From: Rhizobium sp. BK418
Lineage (GTDB): Bacteria; Pseudomonadota; Alphaproteobacteria; Rhizobiales; Rhizobiaceae
NCBI RefSeq assembly: GCF_004341105.1
Contig: NZ_SLZK01000004.1
Coordinates: forward strand, 62,001 to 126,000
Length of the DNA: 64,000 bases
Direction of reading: 5' to 3'
Shown here: positions 54,181-63,995 of the stretch, piece after piece
Position numbering within the stretch: position 1 is the first letter of the stretch
Layout: each line of letters starts with the position of its first letter
Translations under genes and position numbers: made by a program
Notes under the pieces: generated by a model
Told to the model about the DNA's origin: nothing
The model's database searches: none
What the model saw: the letters and a program-made list of their open reading frames with translations, nothing else

Positions 54181-55424
54181 GACGCCTTCTGCCATTCTGC
54201 CTCGAACAGGCTGCTCAGCTGCCGGATGCTGGAATGATAATCGAAGTGGCTGCGCACGCGCTCTTCGGCCGCATCTCCGAGCCGCTTGCGCAGATCCGGA
54301 TTGCGGATCGCCGTTTCGAGTGCCTTTGCGAGGACTGCCGGGTCTTCGGCCGGCACGACCAGACCGTTCTCGCCGTCGGTCAACAGTTCCGGCACACCGG
54401 AGACGTTGGTAGAGAGGCAGACGAGCCGCTGACTGCAGGCTTCGACCAGCACGTTCGGGAGCCCGTCGCGGTCGCCATTGGCGGCAATGCGACACGCAAG
54501 GACGAAAAGATCGGCGCGACGGTAGTGATCGAGCACGTCTTCCTGGGCCAATGCGCCTTTCCAGGCAATTCGCTCGGCAAGGCCGAGCTCGGCGGCGAGC
54601 TTTTTCAGCTTAGACAGTTGCTCACCGCCGCCGATGTGGTCCATGCGCCAGTTAATCTCCGCAGGCAGTAGGGCGAGGGCGCGCAGCAGCACGTCGTAGC
54701 CCTTCTTTTCCACCGCCCGACCCACGCTGAGGATGACAGCGGGGTCGGCGGGATCGCTGCCGTCGCGGTTTGAGCGCTCGCCTGCAAAATGGCCGAAGCG
54801 GGCAAGATCAAGGCCGTGATAGCTGAGGTGCACAGTATCCTTGCGCCCCGTCAGCGCCTTCATATGCTCGTAGCCATTACGGGTGCAGGTGACTGCCCAG
54901 CGGGCGCTGTCAAGCTTTTGGCCGAGGTCCCAGTCGGGTGAGGTCCAGATATCCTTCGCATGGGCCGAACAGGTCCAGGGTGTGCCGGTCAGGATGCTGG
55001 CATATTCGGCAACGGAGGCCGGGGTGTGGATGAAATGGGCGTGCAGCCACTCCCCCTTATCGGGCCATTCGCGCGCCAGGACCAGCGCCTGCCCGAGCCG
55101 GCGAAAGCGGTTGCGGGATATGTCGCGCGGCAGGTCGGCAAAGAAACGCTTCATCGCCGCGCCGAAGCCGGGTTTCGAAAAGCCGGCGATGAGGCCCTTC
55201 AGCACGCGGATAGGCTCCTCATGCAAATATTCCGGCAGATAGACGACGCGCGCCTTGATCTCGTCATGGACGGGGTGACGCTTCTTGTCGGTCGGTCGGC
55301 GCATGGAGATCAGCGTCAGGTCGAAGCCCGCCTTTTCGAGGCCAAGCAATTCCTGGGCGATGAAGGTTTCCGAAAGACGGGGATAGCCTTTCAGCACGAC
55401 GAGAATCTTGCGGCGTGGCGGCAA
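54177..55424 (-). CDS. Glycosyltransferase family 4
   Basis: A 415-residue GT-B enzyme. The N-terminal VLKGYPRLSETFIAQELLGLEKAG and the C-terminal LPNVLVEACSQRLVCLSTNVSGVPELLTDGENGLVV (E-x7-E region that binds the donor nucleotide) place it in GT4. VILSVGRAVEKKGYDVLLRAL marks the nucleotide-binding half. No signal peptide; cytosolic or membrane-associated. It overlaps the next gene by 4 bp and lies 12 bp after the previous one, so the three glycosyltransferases are translated together. Confidence 0.9.
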   Translation of the reverse strand: MPPRRKILVVLKGYPRLSETFIAQELLGLEKAGFDLTLISMRRPTDKKRHPVHDEIKARVVYLPEYLHEEPIRVLKGLIAGFSKPGFGAAMKRFFADLPRDISRNRFRRLGQALVLAREWPDKGEWLHAHFIHTPASVAEYASILTGTPWTCSAHAKDIWTSPDWDLGQKLDSARWAVTCTRNGYEHMKALTGRKDTVHLSYHGLDLARFGHFAGERSNRDGSDPADPAVILSVGRAVEKKGYDVLLRALALLPAEINWRMDHIGGGEQLSKLKKLAAELGLAERIAWKGALAQEDVLDHYRRADLFVLACRIAANGDRDGLPNVLVEACSQRLVCLSTNVSGVPELLTDGENGLVVPAEDPAVLAKALETAIRNPDLRKRLGDAAEERVRSHFDYHSSIRQLSSLFEAEWQKAS

Positions 55425-55436
55425 AGGAAGGCTCTT

Positions 55437-56672
55437 TTATTCTGCGCCGACGAGGGAGAGATGACGTCCATGACCGTCCAGCCATGCGCCAACGGTCCGC
55501 GAAATCTGATTTAGCCCCTCAAGATGCATATTGCTGCCGCTCTTTGACGGTGGAAGCCGTGAGGGGAGCCGCTTCAGCGTCTCCGCCATGATGGCCGGGT
55601 TAGCGGATTGCTCGGGCAGCAGCATATCGATGAGGCCGAGTTCGCTCGCGCGGCGGGCGCGCAGAAGCTGCTCCTCGCGGGGAGCGACGCGCGGCACGAT
55701 AAGCGCCGGCTTGTCGAAGGAGAGAATCTCGCAATAGGTGTTGTAGCCGCCCATGGCGACGACTGCGGTCGCGCCGTCGATGAGCTCTTCCATATGATTG
55801 TCGAATTCGATCACCTCGATATAGGGGATCTTTTCGCCTTTCCTGACAAGTTTCGTCCGCTCGGCTGCCGGCATATAGGGACCGAGCACCACCAACGCCT
55901 TCTGCGTCAGCGTCTCGTCGGCTTCATAAGCGTTCATCACGTCGTGGACGAGGTCGGAGCCGTCGCCGCCGCCGCCTGTGGTGACGAGGATATAATCGTC
56001 CTTGCGGGCGTTCAGCGAATTCTTGCCCTTGGAAACGCTGCGCTGCAGGAAACCAACGAAATCCATTTTGCGGCGAACGCCGGCCGGCACGTCGAGACCA
56101 ACAAGCGGATCGTAGAAATCCGGTGGTCCGTAGACCCAGATGCTATCGTAATATTGGTCGATCTTCTGCATGACACTGTTCTTCTTCCACTCGGCTTCGA
56201 GCAGATGCGGCGCGTCCATGATTTCACGAAGGCCCAGCACGAGAACGGTGCCTTGTGCCTTCAGATAGGCAAGCGTATCTTCGACCTCGCCCTTAAGGCC
56301 CATCGGTTCCTTGTCGACGATGAAGATGTCGGGCTGGAAAGTCTCGGCGGTGTGGCGAATGCTCGACTCGCGCATCTTCAGCGTGTCCTGAAGATCGATA
56401 TGACTGGCGAGCGACGTATACTCGCCATTGCGAAGCTTGATGACGCTCGGAATCTTCACGAAATCGACGCGGGCGCGGTAATCGAAGGCGCCGGCGATCG
56501 TCGCGCCTGAAATGATGAGGATGTTCAGGCCGCGATAATCCTCGACGAGGGCATGAGCGATCGTCCGGCAGCGTCGCAGGTGACCAAGGCCGAAAGTATC
56601 GTGGCTGTACATGAGGATGCGTGCATCTTCGAGACGTCTGGCCATAGGCGTGCCCTCTGAGGTGGACGACAT
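55437..56672 (-). CDS. GT-B glycosyltransferase, GT28-like
   Basis: A 411-residue protein with MYSHDTFGLGHLRRCRTIAHAL at the N-terminus (glycine-rich loop), FIVDKEPMGLKGEVEDTL, LVTTGGGGDGSDLVHDVM at mid-protein, and a donor-binding AVVAMGGYNTYCEILSFDKPALIVPR near residue 310. It is similar to the gene at 53047 and probably arose by duplication. The start may be ATG 56672 or ATG 56645 (which has GAGGG upstream). It is first of three overlapping or adjacent glycosyltransferase genes, 68 bp after the importer permease gene. Confidence 0.85.
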   Translation of the reverse strand: MSSTSEGTPMARRLEDARILMYSHDTFGLGHLRRCRTIAHALVEDYRGLNILIISGATIAGAFDYRARVDFVKIPSVIKLRNGEYTSLASHIDLQDTLKMRESSIRHTAETFQPDIFIVDKEPMGLKGEVEDTLAYLKAQGTVLVLGLREIMDAPHLLEAEWKKNSVMQKIDQYYDSIWVYGPPDFYDPLVGLDVPAGVRRKMDFVGFLQRSVSKGKNSLNARKDDYILVTTGGGGDGSDLVHDVMNAYEADETLTQKALVVLGPYMPAAERTKLVRKGEKIPYIEVIEFDNHMEELIDGATAVVAMGGYNTYCEILSFDKPALIVPRVAPREEQLLRARRASELGLIDMLLPEQSANPAIMAETLKRLPSRLPPSKSGSNMHLEGLNQISRTVGAWLDGHGRHLSLVGAE

Positions 56673-56740
56673 ACTTCTACCACCCCCGCGGTTCGGAGGC
56701 CGTGAGCCGGCAGACGCGAAGCGCTTTATCCAGCCCGACG

Positions 56741-57916
56741 CTATTTGTAGGGATCTGCCGCATCACGCAAGCCATCTCCCAGAAAATTGAACGCCAATAT
56801 CACCAGTACTACAGGAACGATCGGGAATAGCAACCACGGGTAGAAGGCGATGACGCTGACGCTCTTGGCCTCGGTCAGCAGAATGCCCCAGCTGGTGATG
56901 GGCGGTCGCAGGCCGAGGCCGAGGAAGGAGAGCGCCGTTTCGCCGAGGATCATGCCCGGAATGGAAATGGTGGCGGACGCGATAAGATGCGACATGAAGC
57001 CCGGCACCAGATGTCGGCCGATGATGCGCGGCGTGCTGGCGCCCATCAATTGGGCGGCCTGGACGTAATCCTCCTCGCGCAGCGCCAGTAGCTTGGAGCG
57101 CACGGCGCGAGCAAGCCCTGTCCAGTCGATGATGCCGAGAATGACGGTGATGCCGAAATAGATGACAATCGGGCTCCAGGTCACCGGCATGATGGCAGCA
57201 AGCGCCATCCACAGCGGCAGCGAAGGCAGGGATTGCAGCACTTCGATCAGTCGTTGCACGACGAGGTCGAAGATGCCACCCCAATAGCCGGCAAGACCGC
57301 CGATGACGATACCGAGCACGAAGCTGATGGCGATGCCGATGAGGCCGATGGTGAGCGAAATGCGCGCGCCGTAAAGAATACGCGACAGCACATCGCGACC
57401 AAGTCGGTCGGTCCCGAGCAGGAACATCTGTCCGCCGATTGCCGGACAGACGAGGTGAAAGTCGGACGCGATAAGTCCCCAGAACTTATAGCCATCACCG
57501 CGGCAAAAGAAGCGGATAGGCTGGATGTCGTTTTCATTATTGGTATAGAGGCGATGCAGCGTGTCGATATCGAGCGTCATCTTTCGGCCGTAAACGAAGG
57601 GGCCGACGAAATTGCCCTGGCTATCGAAGAGACGGACCCGCTGCGGTGGCGAATGGATGAAATCGACATTGCGAGTGTGCAGACCGTAGGGTGCCAGGAA
57701 CTCGACGATCAGGATCATGAAATAGACGGCGGCGAGGAAGATGCCGGATACGAGCGCCAACCTGTGGCGCTTGAACTTCCACCACATGAGCTGCTTTTGC
57801 GAGGCAAGGTGGATGCGCGACTGCGCCGAGGTCATCGTTTCCGTTGCTATCGGATCGAAGGGGGCAGTCGAGACGTAATGCGGCAGTGCTGCGCCAGGTG
57901 CGGGTAGGGGCGACAT
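56741..57916 (-). CDS. PepT-family ABC importer permease (YejE/DppC type)
   Basis: A 391-residue permease. It has an N-terminal cytoplasmic region, a first helix (LALVSGIFLAAVYFMILIVEFL), a large periplasmic loop of about 100 residues (to LLGTDRLGRDVLSRILYG), then five helices, with the EAA loop DYVQAAQLMGASTPRIIGRHLVPG. The long periplasmic insertion is seen in YejE and in sugar/oligosaccharide branches. Its start overlaps the stop of the upstream permease by one base (TAATG). Confidence 0.9.
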   Translation of the reverse strand: MSPLPAPGAALPHYVSTAPFDPIATETMTSAQSRIHLASQKQLMWWKFKRHRLALVSGIFLAAVYFMILIVEFLAPYGLHTRNVDFIHSPPQRVRLFDSQGNFVGPFVYGRKMTLDIDTLHRLYTNNENDIQPIRFFCRGDGYKFWGLIASDFHLVCPAIGGQMFLLGTDRLGRDVLSRILYGARISLTIGLIGIAISFVLGIVIGGLAGYWGGIFDLVVQRLIEVLQSLPSLPLWMALAAIMPVTWSPIVIYFGITVILGIIDWTGLARAVRSKLLALREEDYVQAAQLMGASTPRIIGRHLVPGFMSHLIASATISIPGMILGETALSFLGLGLRPPITSWGILLTEAKSVSVIAFYPWLLFPIVPVVLVILAFNFLGDGLRDAADPYK

Positions 57917-58914
57917 TATTTGGTGCTCCTGCCTTGCAGACGGATGCGGGGATCGAGGAAGCCGAGTGCTATGTCGGAGATCAGTACGCCTATGACATTC
58001 AGGAAGGCGAGGAACATCAGGAACGAACCGGCAAGATACATGTCCTGGCTCTGCAACGCCTTGATGAGCATCGGTCCGGTGGTTTCCAGTGACAGAACGA
58101 TGGCGACGATCTCGGCACCGGAAATGATCGACGGCAGGATTGAGCCGATATCGGCGACGAAGAAATTGAGCGCCATGCGCAGCGGGTATTTGACCAGCGC
58201 GCGCACCGGGTGCAGACCCTTGGCGCGTGCGGTCGTCACATATTGCTTCTGCATCTCGTCGAGCAGGTTGGCGCGCAGGCGGCGAATCATACCGGCTGTA
58301 CCCGCAGTGCCGACGATGATCACTGGGATCCAGAGATGCGCGAGGATGGACCGCGCCTTAGCCCAACTCATCGGCTCGTTCAGAAATTGCTGGTCCATCA
58401 GATGGCCGATCGAGAGTCCGAACCAGACATTGGCGAAGTACATCAGGATCAGCGCCAGCATGAAGTTGGGGATGGCGATGCCGAGCAGGCCGAGGAAGGT
58501 CAGGCCGTAATCGCCCCAGCTATATTGATGGGTTGCCGAATAGATGCCGATTGGGAAGGCAATCAGCCAGGTGAGAAGGATGGTCGAGAAGGAGACGAGG
58601 ATCGTCAACCACAAGCGGTCGCCCACCACGTCGGAAACCGGCAGCTGATATTCGAAGGAATAGCCGAAATCGCCGCGCAACATGCCGCCGACCCAATAGA
58701 AATAGCGCACGATCTCCGGCTGGTCGAAGCCGTATTGATGGCGCAACTCCTCGATTTCCTGCAGGTTTGCGGTCTCGCCCTGGGCGCGCATTTCCGCGAT
58801 CTGGCTTTCGAAGAAGTCGCCGGGCGGCAGCTCGATGATGACAAAGACCAGCGCCGATATCACGAGCAGCGTAGGCACCATGGCGGCGATACGCCAGAGG
58901 ATATAGCGGATCAT
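57916..58914 (-). CDS. PepT-family ABC importer permease (YejB/DppB type)
   Basis: A 332-residue permease with the DppB N-terminus (MIRYILWRIAAMVPTLLVISALVFVI) and six helices; the EAA loop is QYVTTARAKGLHPVRALVKYPLRMAL. It is followed by the second permease at a one-base overlap and preceded by the binding protein by 3 bp. It forms the heterodimeric channel with the protein at 56741-57916. Confidence 0.92.
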   Translation of the reverse strand: MIRYILWRIAAMVPTLLVISALVFVIIELPPGDFFESQIAEMRAQGETANLQEIEELRHQYGFDQPEIVRYFYWVGGMLRGDFGYSFEYQLPVSDVVGDRLWLTILVSFSTILLTWLIAFPIGIYSATHQYSWGDYGLTFLGLLGIAIPNFMLALILMYFANVWFGLSIGHLMDQQFLNEPMSWAKARSILAHLWIPVIIVGTAGTAGMIRRLRANLLDEMQKQYVTTARAKGLHPVRALVKYPLRMALNFFVADIGSILPSIISGAEIVAIVLSLETTGPMLIKALQSQDMYLAGSFLMFLAFLNVIGVLISDIALGFLDPRIRLQGRSTK

Positions 58915-58917
58915 CGT

Positions 58918-60822
58918 TTAGGCCTCCTTGAACCAGAAGGTGTCCGGCATATAGACGCCGAGGTAGGAGGTTGGATCGAAGCCGTAAAGCGCGTGCTCCG
59001 GCACGTTCTGCATCTTGGCGGATCTGAGGATCGGCTGCAGCGTGCTGTTGATGAGGCCGATCGAGAAGACCTGTTGGGTGTAGAGGGACAGCATCTTGTG
59101 CCAGATAACCTCACGCTCTTGCGTCGTAGCACTTCGGCCCCATTGGTTCAGAAGGTCCACAAGTTCGGCCGCTTCCGGCAGATCGGGCGCCTTGCCCTCC
59201 TGTCCGGCCGAAAGATAATACATGCCCCAGAGCGGCCATTGAAGCTGGTCATCCAGTGTAGGGGCTAGTCCATAGGGAGACATGTCGGCGGTCGGCACGC
59301 CATTATCCAACCCGTACCAGATCGACATCATGATCGAACCGCTCATGGCGCGGTTGCGGAACACGTCGCGCTGCGAGGTGCGGGTGAAGAGTGCCAGGCC
59401 AATATTGGCCCAATGATCGTGCACCAGTTCCAGAACGTCGGTGTCGAGGTTACTTTCACCGGCCGTCTCGACGGTAATCTCGCAGCGGCGGCCATCTGGC
59501 AGCAAACGGATGCCGTCTCTGGCGCGCTTGTCGAGGCCGAGTTCGTCGAGCAGCTTATTGGCGGTATCCGGATCGAAATTCACAAAGGCGTCCGCATATT
59601 CCTGCCTGAAGAGCGGGCTTTCCGGCAGCACCGTATCGGCGCTCGCCTTGCCGAGACCGTAGAAGGCGACCATGTTGATCTCATGCCGATCGATCGCCAA
59701 TGACAAAGCCCGACGGAAGCGCACGTCGCGGAAGACGGCGCGCCAGGTTTCGTCGGCGACATTGAGGTTCGGCAGCAGCGTGATGCGCGAGCCCCGCGCC
59801 ATTTTCCAGAGTTCGACGTTTACCGGGAAGCGCTTTTCAGCCTCCTTCAGGAAGGTGTAGTCGTTGAAGTCAATGCCGGTCGCCTGCAGATCGGATTCGC
59901 CCGCGCCCGCCTTGGCGGCGATGATGGACGAGGAGGAGACGTTGAGAATGAACTTGTCGAGATAGGGGAGTTGCCTGCCGTTCTCGTCGACGCGATGGAA
60001 GAAGGGATTGCGCTCGAAGATGAACTGGTCGGCAGGTGGCGCAGTGCGGTTCTGCCAGGGATCCAGCGTCGGCAGGTCCGGGTTGTTCGGCCGGGATGCG
60101 AGCGCCATTTTGATGTGCAGATCGGCCCATTTCTTAGCCCGGTTCTTTTTCATCAGGTCGTCGAGCTTGGCCTTGTCCTGAAATTCTTTGTGGAACTGTT
60201 TCAGGTAATGGCCGGGACCATAGATGACGAGCGGCAACGGGCCGGCAAGCGACGATAGAAACACCGGATTGGGCTTGTCCCAGCTATAGCGCACCGTTAG
60301 TTCGTCGAGCATTTCGAACTTGGGCAAGGAACCGTGCGGGCGTAGCTCCAGAGCGCCGCCGCCAGGCGTCAGTTCCTTGTTGAGGATGACGTCTTCCCAC
60401 CAGTAGCGGAAGGCTTCCGCCGTGAAGGGATGACCGTCCGACCACTTGTGTCCCTTGCGCAGACGGAAGGTGAAGACCGTGGCATTCTCCGAGGTGAAGT
60501 CGCGCAGGATATCGGGCTGGAACTGCAGCTTGGTATCGTAGCCGACAAGCCGAGAATAGCCGTAGACCGTCATGTAGCGGATATCGCGCGCACCGCCGAT
60601 GATGGTCCGCACGTTGCCGCCGTAGGTGCCAGGCACGCGACCCATGTCCTTGAGATTGACGATACGCGGTTCGCTCGGAATGCGCTCAGCCATGGGAGGC
60701 AGACTACCGTCGGCGAGCTTCGCCTTCAGGAATTCTGGTTCGTCGATCTGCTGTGCTCGAAGCAGCGAAGGCGCGATGGCCGAGCCGACTAGGCCGCCGA
60801 GAAAGATGCGGCGGGTCACCAT
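58918..60822 (-). CDS. Extracellular solute-binding protein, SBP_bac_5 family
   Basis: A 634-residue periplasmic protein with a Tat-like signal ([24 protein letters not shown]). SBP_bac_5 marks include FRLRKGHKWSDGHPFTAEAFRYWWED, DVRFRRALSLAIDRHEIN and DTVLPESP. It binds oligopeptides or, as in several rhizobial and Thermotoga relatives, plant oligosaccharides; the sequence alone does not decide. It is coupled to the ATPase gene by a one-base TGATG overlap. Confidence 0.9.
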   Translation of the reverse strand: MVTRRIFLGGLVGSAIAPSLLRAQQIDEPEFLKAKLADGSLPPMAERIPSEPRIVNLKDMGRVPGTYGGNVRTIIGGARDIRYMTVYGYSRLVGYDTKLQFQPDILRDFTSENATVFTFRLRKGHKWSDGHPFTAEAFRYWWEDVILNKELTPGGGALELRPHGSLPKFEMLDELTVRYSWDKPNPVFLSSLAGPLPLVIYGPGHYLKQFHKEFQDKAKLDDLMKKNRAKKWADLHIKMALASRPNNPDLPTLDPWQNRTAPPADQFIFERNPFFHRVDENGRQLPYLDKFILNVSSSSIIAAKAGAGESDLQATGIDFNDYTFLKEAEKRFPVNVELWKMARGSRITLLPNLNVADETWRAVFRDVRFRRALSLAIDRHEINMVAFYGLGKASADTVLPESPLFRQEYADAFVNFDPDTANKLLDELGLDKRARDGIRLLPDGRRCEITVETAGESNLDTDVLELVHDHWANIGLALFTRTSQRDVFRNRAMSGSIMMSIWYGLDNGVPTADMSPYGLAPTLDDQLQWPLWGMYYLSAGQEGKAPDLPEAAELVDLLNQWGRSATTQEREVIWHKMLSLYTQQVFSIGLINSTLQPILRSAKMQNVPEHALYGFDPTSYLGVYMPDTFWFKEA

Positions 60823-62711
60823 CAGACCAGCTCCTTCGCATCGGCGCCCTTGCGGGCACGCACCAGATGACCGCCACCAAGATCGGCAAAGGCGAGTTCC
60901 GAGGCGTCGTCATGATCGGGCGAGAAGACGCGACCCCAATTCTGCTTTTCGGCTGCGCCGTTTTCCTGCAGCGCCTTGAAGTCGAGCGGTCGGTCGAGAT
61001 CCGGGAAGGGAACGGCGGCAAGCAGCGATTTCGTATAGGGATGGATCGGGTTGCGCAGGATGATCTCGCGCGGCGCGATCTCGACGATATGGCCCTTGCA
61101 CATGACGGCGATACGATCAGCCATATAGTCGACGACGGCGAGATTATGCGAGATGAAGAGATAGGTCAGCCCTAGCTCCTTCTGCAGGTCCTTCAGAAGG
61201 TTGAGGATCTGTGCCTGGACCGAAACGTCGAGAGCCGAGACAGGTTCATCCAGAATGATGAGCTTGGGGCCGAGGGCGAGCGCGCGGGCAATACCTATGC
61301 GCTGGCGCTGGCCGCCGGAGAAGCTATGCGGATAGCGGTTGAGATAGCGCCGGTCTAGGCCGATTGCGCCCATCAACGCTTCGACCTTCCGCTGGCGTTC
61401 GGCACTGTTACCACGGTCGTGAATCTCGAGCGGTTCGCTCAGGATGTTGCGCACTGTCATGCGCGGCGAGAGCGAGGAGACCGGGTCCTGAAAGACCATC
61501 TGAATCTTGGTGCGCAGCTCTTGCAGTGCCGAGCCCTTGACTGAGAGGACGTCGATGACTTCGTTGCCGTCGTTGAAGAGGACCGCGCCGCCATCCGGTG
61601 TCACTGCGCGCATCAGGATCTTGCTCACCGTCGTCTTGCCGCAGCCGGATTCACCAACCAGTCCCAGGCACTCGCCGCGACGAATATCGAAACTGACGTC
61701 ATCGACGGCGTGTACGACGGCCGCTTCCTGCCCGCCGAAGAAACCGCGTTTGCGCGTCTTGTAGGTTTTGGAAAGATTGGAGACGGAAAGCAGCACGCCC
61801 GGTGCTTCCTTCTCGACGAGCTTCTTTTTGCCGATCAGCGATTCCAGATTGACCGGAACCTCGCGAAGCGCCTTCAGTCGCTCGCCCGGCTTCATGTCAA
61901 AATGCGGAACCGCAGCCATCAGCGCTTTGAGGTAGGGATGCTGCGGATTACGGAAGATCGCATCGACGGGGCCGGCTTCCATGATCTCGCCGTGATAGAT
62001 CACCACCACCTCGTCTGCCATATTGGCGACAACCCCGAGATCGTGGGTGATGAGCAGCATGGCCATGCCGAGCTTGGCCTGCAGGTCGCGAAGCAATTCG
62101 AGGATCTGCGCCTGTATCGTCACGTCGAGTGCTGTCGTCGGCTCGTCGGCAATCAGCAGCGCCGGCTTACAGATCAGCGCCATCGCGATCATGGCGCGCT
62201 GGCGCATGCCGCCGGAAAGCTCGAACGGATACATGTCGTAAGTGCGCTTTGGATTGGAAAAACCGACAAGCCCGAGCATTTCCTCGGTGCGCTCGCGCGC
62301 TTCCCTCTTGTCGGCGTCCGTGTGGATCAGGAGCACTTCGCTGATCTGGTTGCCGACCGTGTGGAGCGGTGAGAGCGACGTCATCGGCTCCTGGAAGATG
62401 GTCGCCATGCGACGGCCGCGCAGGTCGCGCATCTCAGGACTGTCACGTGACAGAGCCAAGATGTCCGTCGCCTTACCATCCAGCGGATCGGTAAAAAGGA
62501 TGCGACCGCTCGCGTCTGCCGGCGCCGGCAGGATGCCCATGATCGACTGGCTGATGACGGATTTGCCGGAACCGCTTTCGCCCACGAGGGCAGTCACTTT
62601 CCCCGGCAGTATGCGAAGATTGGCTTCCTTTACGACGCGTAGCCGATCGCCGAAAACGGAGAAGGCGACATCCAGATTCTCAATACGCAACAGATCGGCT
62701 GCAGACGCCAT
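60822..62711 (-). CDS. PepT-family ABC importer ATPase with two NBDs (YejF type)
   Basis: A 629-residue double ATPase. NBD1: Walker [10 protein letters not shown], signature [10 protein letters not shown], Walker [16 protein letters not shown]2: Walker [10 protein letters not shown], signature [10 protein letters not shown], Walker [13 protein letters not shown]. Both have oligopeptide C-terminal extensions ([16 protein letters not shown] and [16 protein letters not shown]). Both sites look intact. It is first in an operon of ATPase, binding protein and two permeases. The fused double ATPase is the YejF arrangement, but the substrate need not be microcin or peptide. Confidence 0.93.
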   Translation of the reverse strand: MASAADLLRIENLDVAFSVFGDRLRVVKEANLRILPGKVTALVGESGSGKSVISQSIMGILPAPADASGRILFTDPLDGKATDILALSRDSPEMRDLRGRRMATIFQEPMTSLSPLHTVGNQISEVLLIHTDADKREARERTEEMLGLVGFSNPKRTYDMYPFELSGGMRQRAMIAMALICKPALLIADEPTTALDVTIQAQILELLRDLQAKLGMAMLLITHDLGVVANMADEVVVIYHGEIMEAGPVDAIFRNPQHPYLKALMAAVPHFDMKPGERLKALREVPVNLESLIGKKKLVEKEAPGVLLSVSNLSKTYKTRKRGFFGGQEAAVVHAVDDVSFDIRRGECLGLVGESGCGKTTVSKILMRAVTPDGGAVLFNDGNEVIDVLSVKGSALQELRTKIQMVFQDPVSSLSPRMTVRNILSEPLEIHDRGNSAERQRKVEALMGAIGLDRRYLNRYPHSFSGGQRQRIGIARALALGPKLIILDEPVSALDVSVQAQILNLLKDLQKELGLTYLFISHNLAVVDYMADRIAVMCKGHIVEIAPREIILRNPIHPYTKSLLAAVPFPDLDRPLDFKALQENGAAEKQNWGRVFSPDHDDASELAFADLGGGHLVRARKGADAKELV

Positions 62712-62897
62712 ACCAATGAAATTCCCCAGTCCTTATGTGTTCCCGTTAAGGCACACTATCGTACAGTAAACGGGGTGTCCAGTTGATGACAGGCGTGAGG
62801 AAAAAGCAGCACCTTGCGCCTGTTTTACGAGGCGTCGGGTGCGAAGGATCTCATTATACGATGCAACCGCTAAAGCGGCCGCAATGTCAGCGCGTAT

Positions 62898-63995
62898 TTA
62901 CTGAATGAACTTTTCGATCGGTGTGCGTTTTACCTGTTTCTTGTCGCGGTGAAGCATGATGACCTGCTCGGCTTCAGAAAGACCATTCTGAACGGATTCG
63001 CGGAAGCCTTCGTCGACATGGATGGTAGATGCCGGCGCACGCGGTTGCAGTACCGTCACTTTCTGGCGGATGCCGCGCAGTTTCTCCTCGCCGAGGGTGA
63101 TCCACTCGCCGCCGCAATAGCCGGCGAAGGCCTGACTCGCGACGACTTCGCGGTTATATTTCTTCGTCAGAATCTGCAGGCGCTGTACCTCGTTCACTGC
63201 CGAACCAAAAGCGGAGAAGGTGAGCCGGTCTTTCAAGCCGACGTTGCCGAACATGACGTTGCCGACATGCAGGCCGATGCCATAGCCAATCTTCGGGAGC
63301 CCCTTGAACTCGCGATCCTTGTTAAGCTCTGCAACGCGCGCCTGCGCATGGTGCACGGCGGAAAGTGCCGCCTCGCAAGCGATCTTGGACGGATCCTTGT
63401 GCCGGCCACAGGGGTAGACCGCGAGAAAGCCATCACCGAGAAAGCTCAGGATTTCGCCGCCATTGCGGTTGAAGGGCGCGGCGATCGCGTCGAAGAACTG
63501 GTTCAGCGTATCGATATAGGCCTGCCGGCCTTCCTTCTCGGCATACATGGTCGATTCGCGCATGTCGGCCATGACGAGGGCCGCACGGATCGTTTCGCCG
63601 TCACCGCGGCGGACCTGGCCGTTCAGCACGCGTTTGCCGGCATCGCCGCCGAGATAGGTGGTCAGCATATTGTTGGCGAGTTTGGCAAGCACCGCCATCT
63701 TGGCGGCGACCGCCAGATGGTTCTGCATGCGCAGCAGCGCGTCGATCATGTCGTCGGAAAAACCGGCCGGGCTGTCGGTCGACCATGAACCCATCATGCC
63801 CTGCACGGAGCCATCCCCGAACGGTTGCACGAAGGCGAGATAGTCGGTGATCTTTTCCTGCCTCAGATCCTCGAAAATCGGAAATTCATTCGGGCCGTCA
63901 GGCATGATGCGACGGCGGATATGCTGCAGATTGTTGTCGAGAAGATAGAAATAGGGGCTCTGCAGGAAGCGGTCCGGCTTCTGGCCGGCCGGCAT
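62898..63995 (-). CDS. Class III adenylate/guanylate cyclase, N-terminus outside the window
   Basis: At least 365 residues; the frame stays open to the window edge, so the true start may lie beyond it. The cyclase domain covers about residues 135-325: the metal-binding aspartates are in VMADMRESTMYA and SFLGDGFLAVYP, followed by GYGIGLHVGNVMFGNVG and LTFSAFGSAVNEVQRLQ. The N-terminal part (YFYLLDNNLQHIRRRI) is a family-specific sensor region seen in rhizobial cyclases. It may supply cAMP to the cNMP-binding protein at 49575. It is on the same strand as the ABC importer downstream. Confidence 0.88.
   Translation of the reverse strand: MPAGQKPDRFLQSPYFYLLDNNLQHIRRRIMPDGPNEFPIFEDLRQEKITDYLAFVQPFGDGSVQGMMGSWSTDSPAGFSDDMIDALLRMQNHLAVAAKMAVLAKLANNMLTTYLGGDAGKRVLNGQVRRGDGETIRAALVMADMRESTMYAEKEGRQAYIDTLNQFFDAIAAPFNRNGGEILSFLGDGFLAVYPCGRHKDPSKIACEAALSAVHHAQARVAELNKDREFKGLPKIGYGIGLHVGNVMFGNVGLKDRLTFSAFGSAVNEVQRLQILTKKYNREVVASQAFAGYCGGEWITLGEEKLRGIRQKVTVLQPRAPASTIHVDEGFRESVQNGLSEAEQVIMLHRDKKQVKRTPIEKFIQ

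Noticed and set aside
58210..59268. 352-residue plus-strand frame across the importer genes
   Set aside because: Antisense shadow of a permease and a binding protein, rich in Asp/Glu/His as expected from the mirrored codons.
56741..62711. Naming the importer yejABEF outright
   Set aside because: The architecture fits, but related systems import oligosaccharides, so a gene symbol would overstate the substrate.
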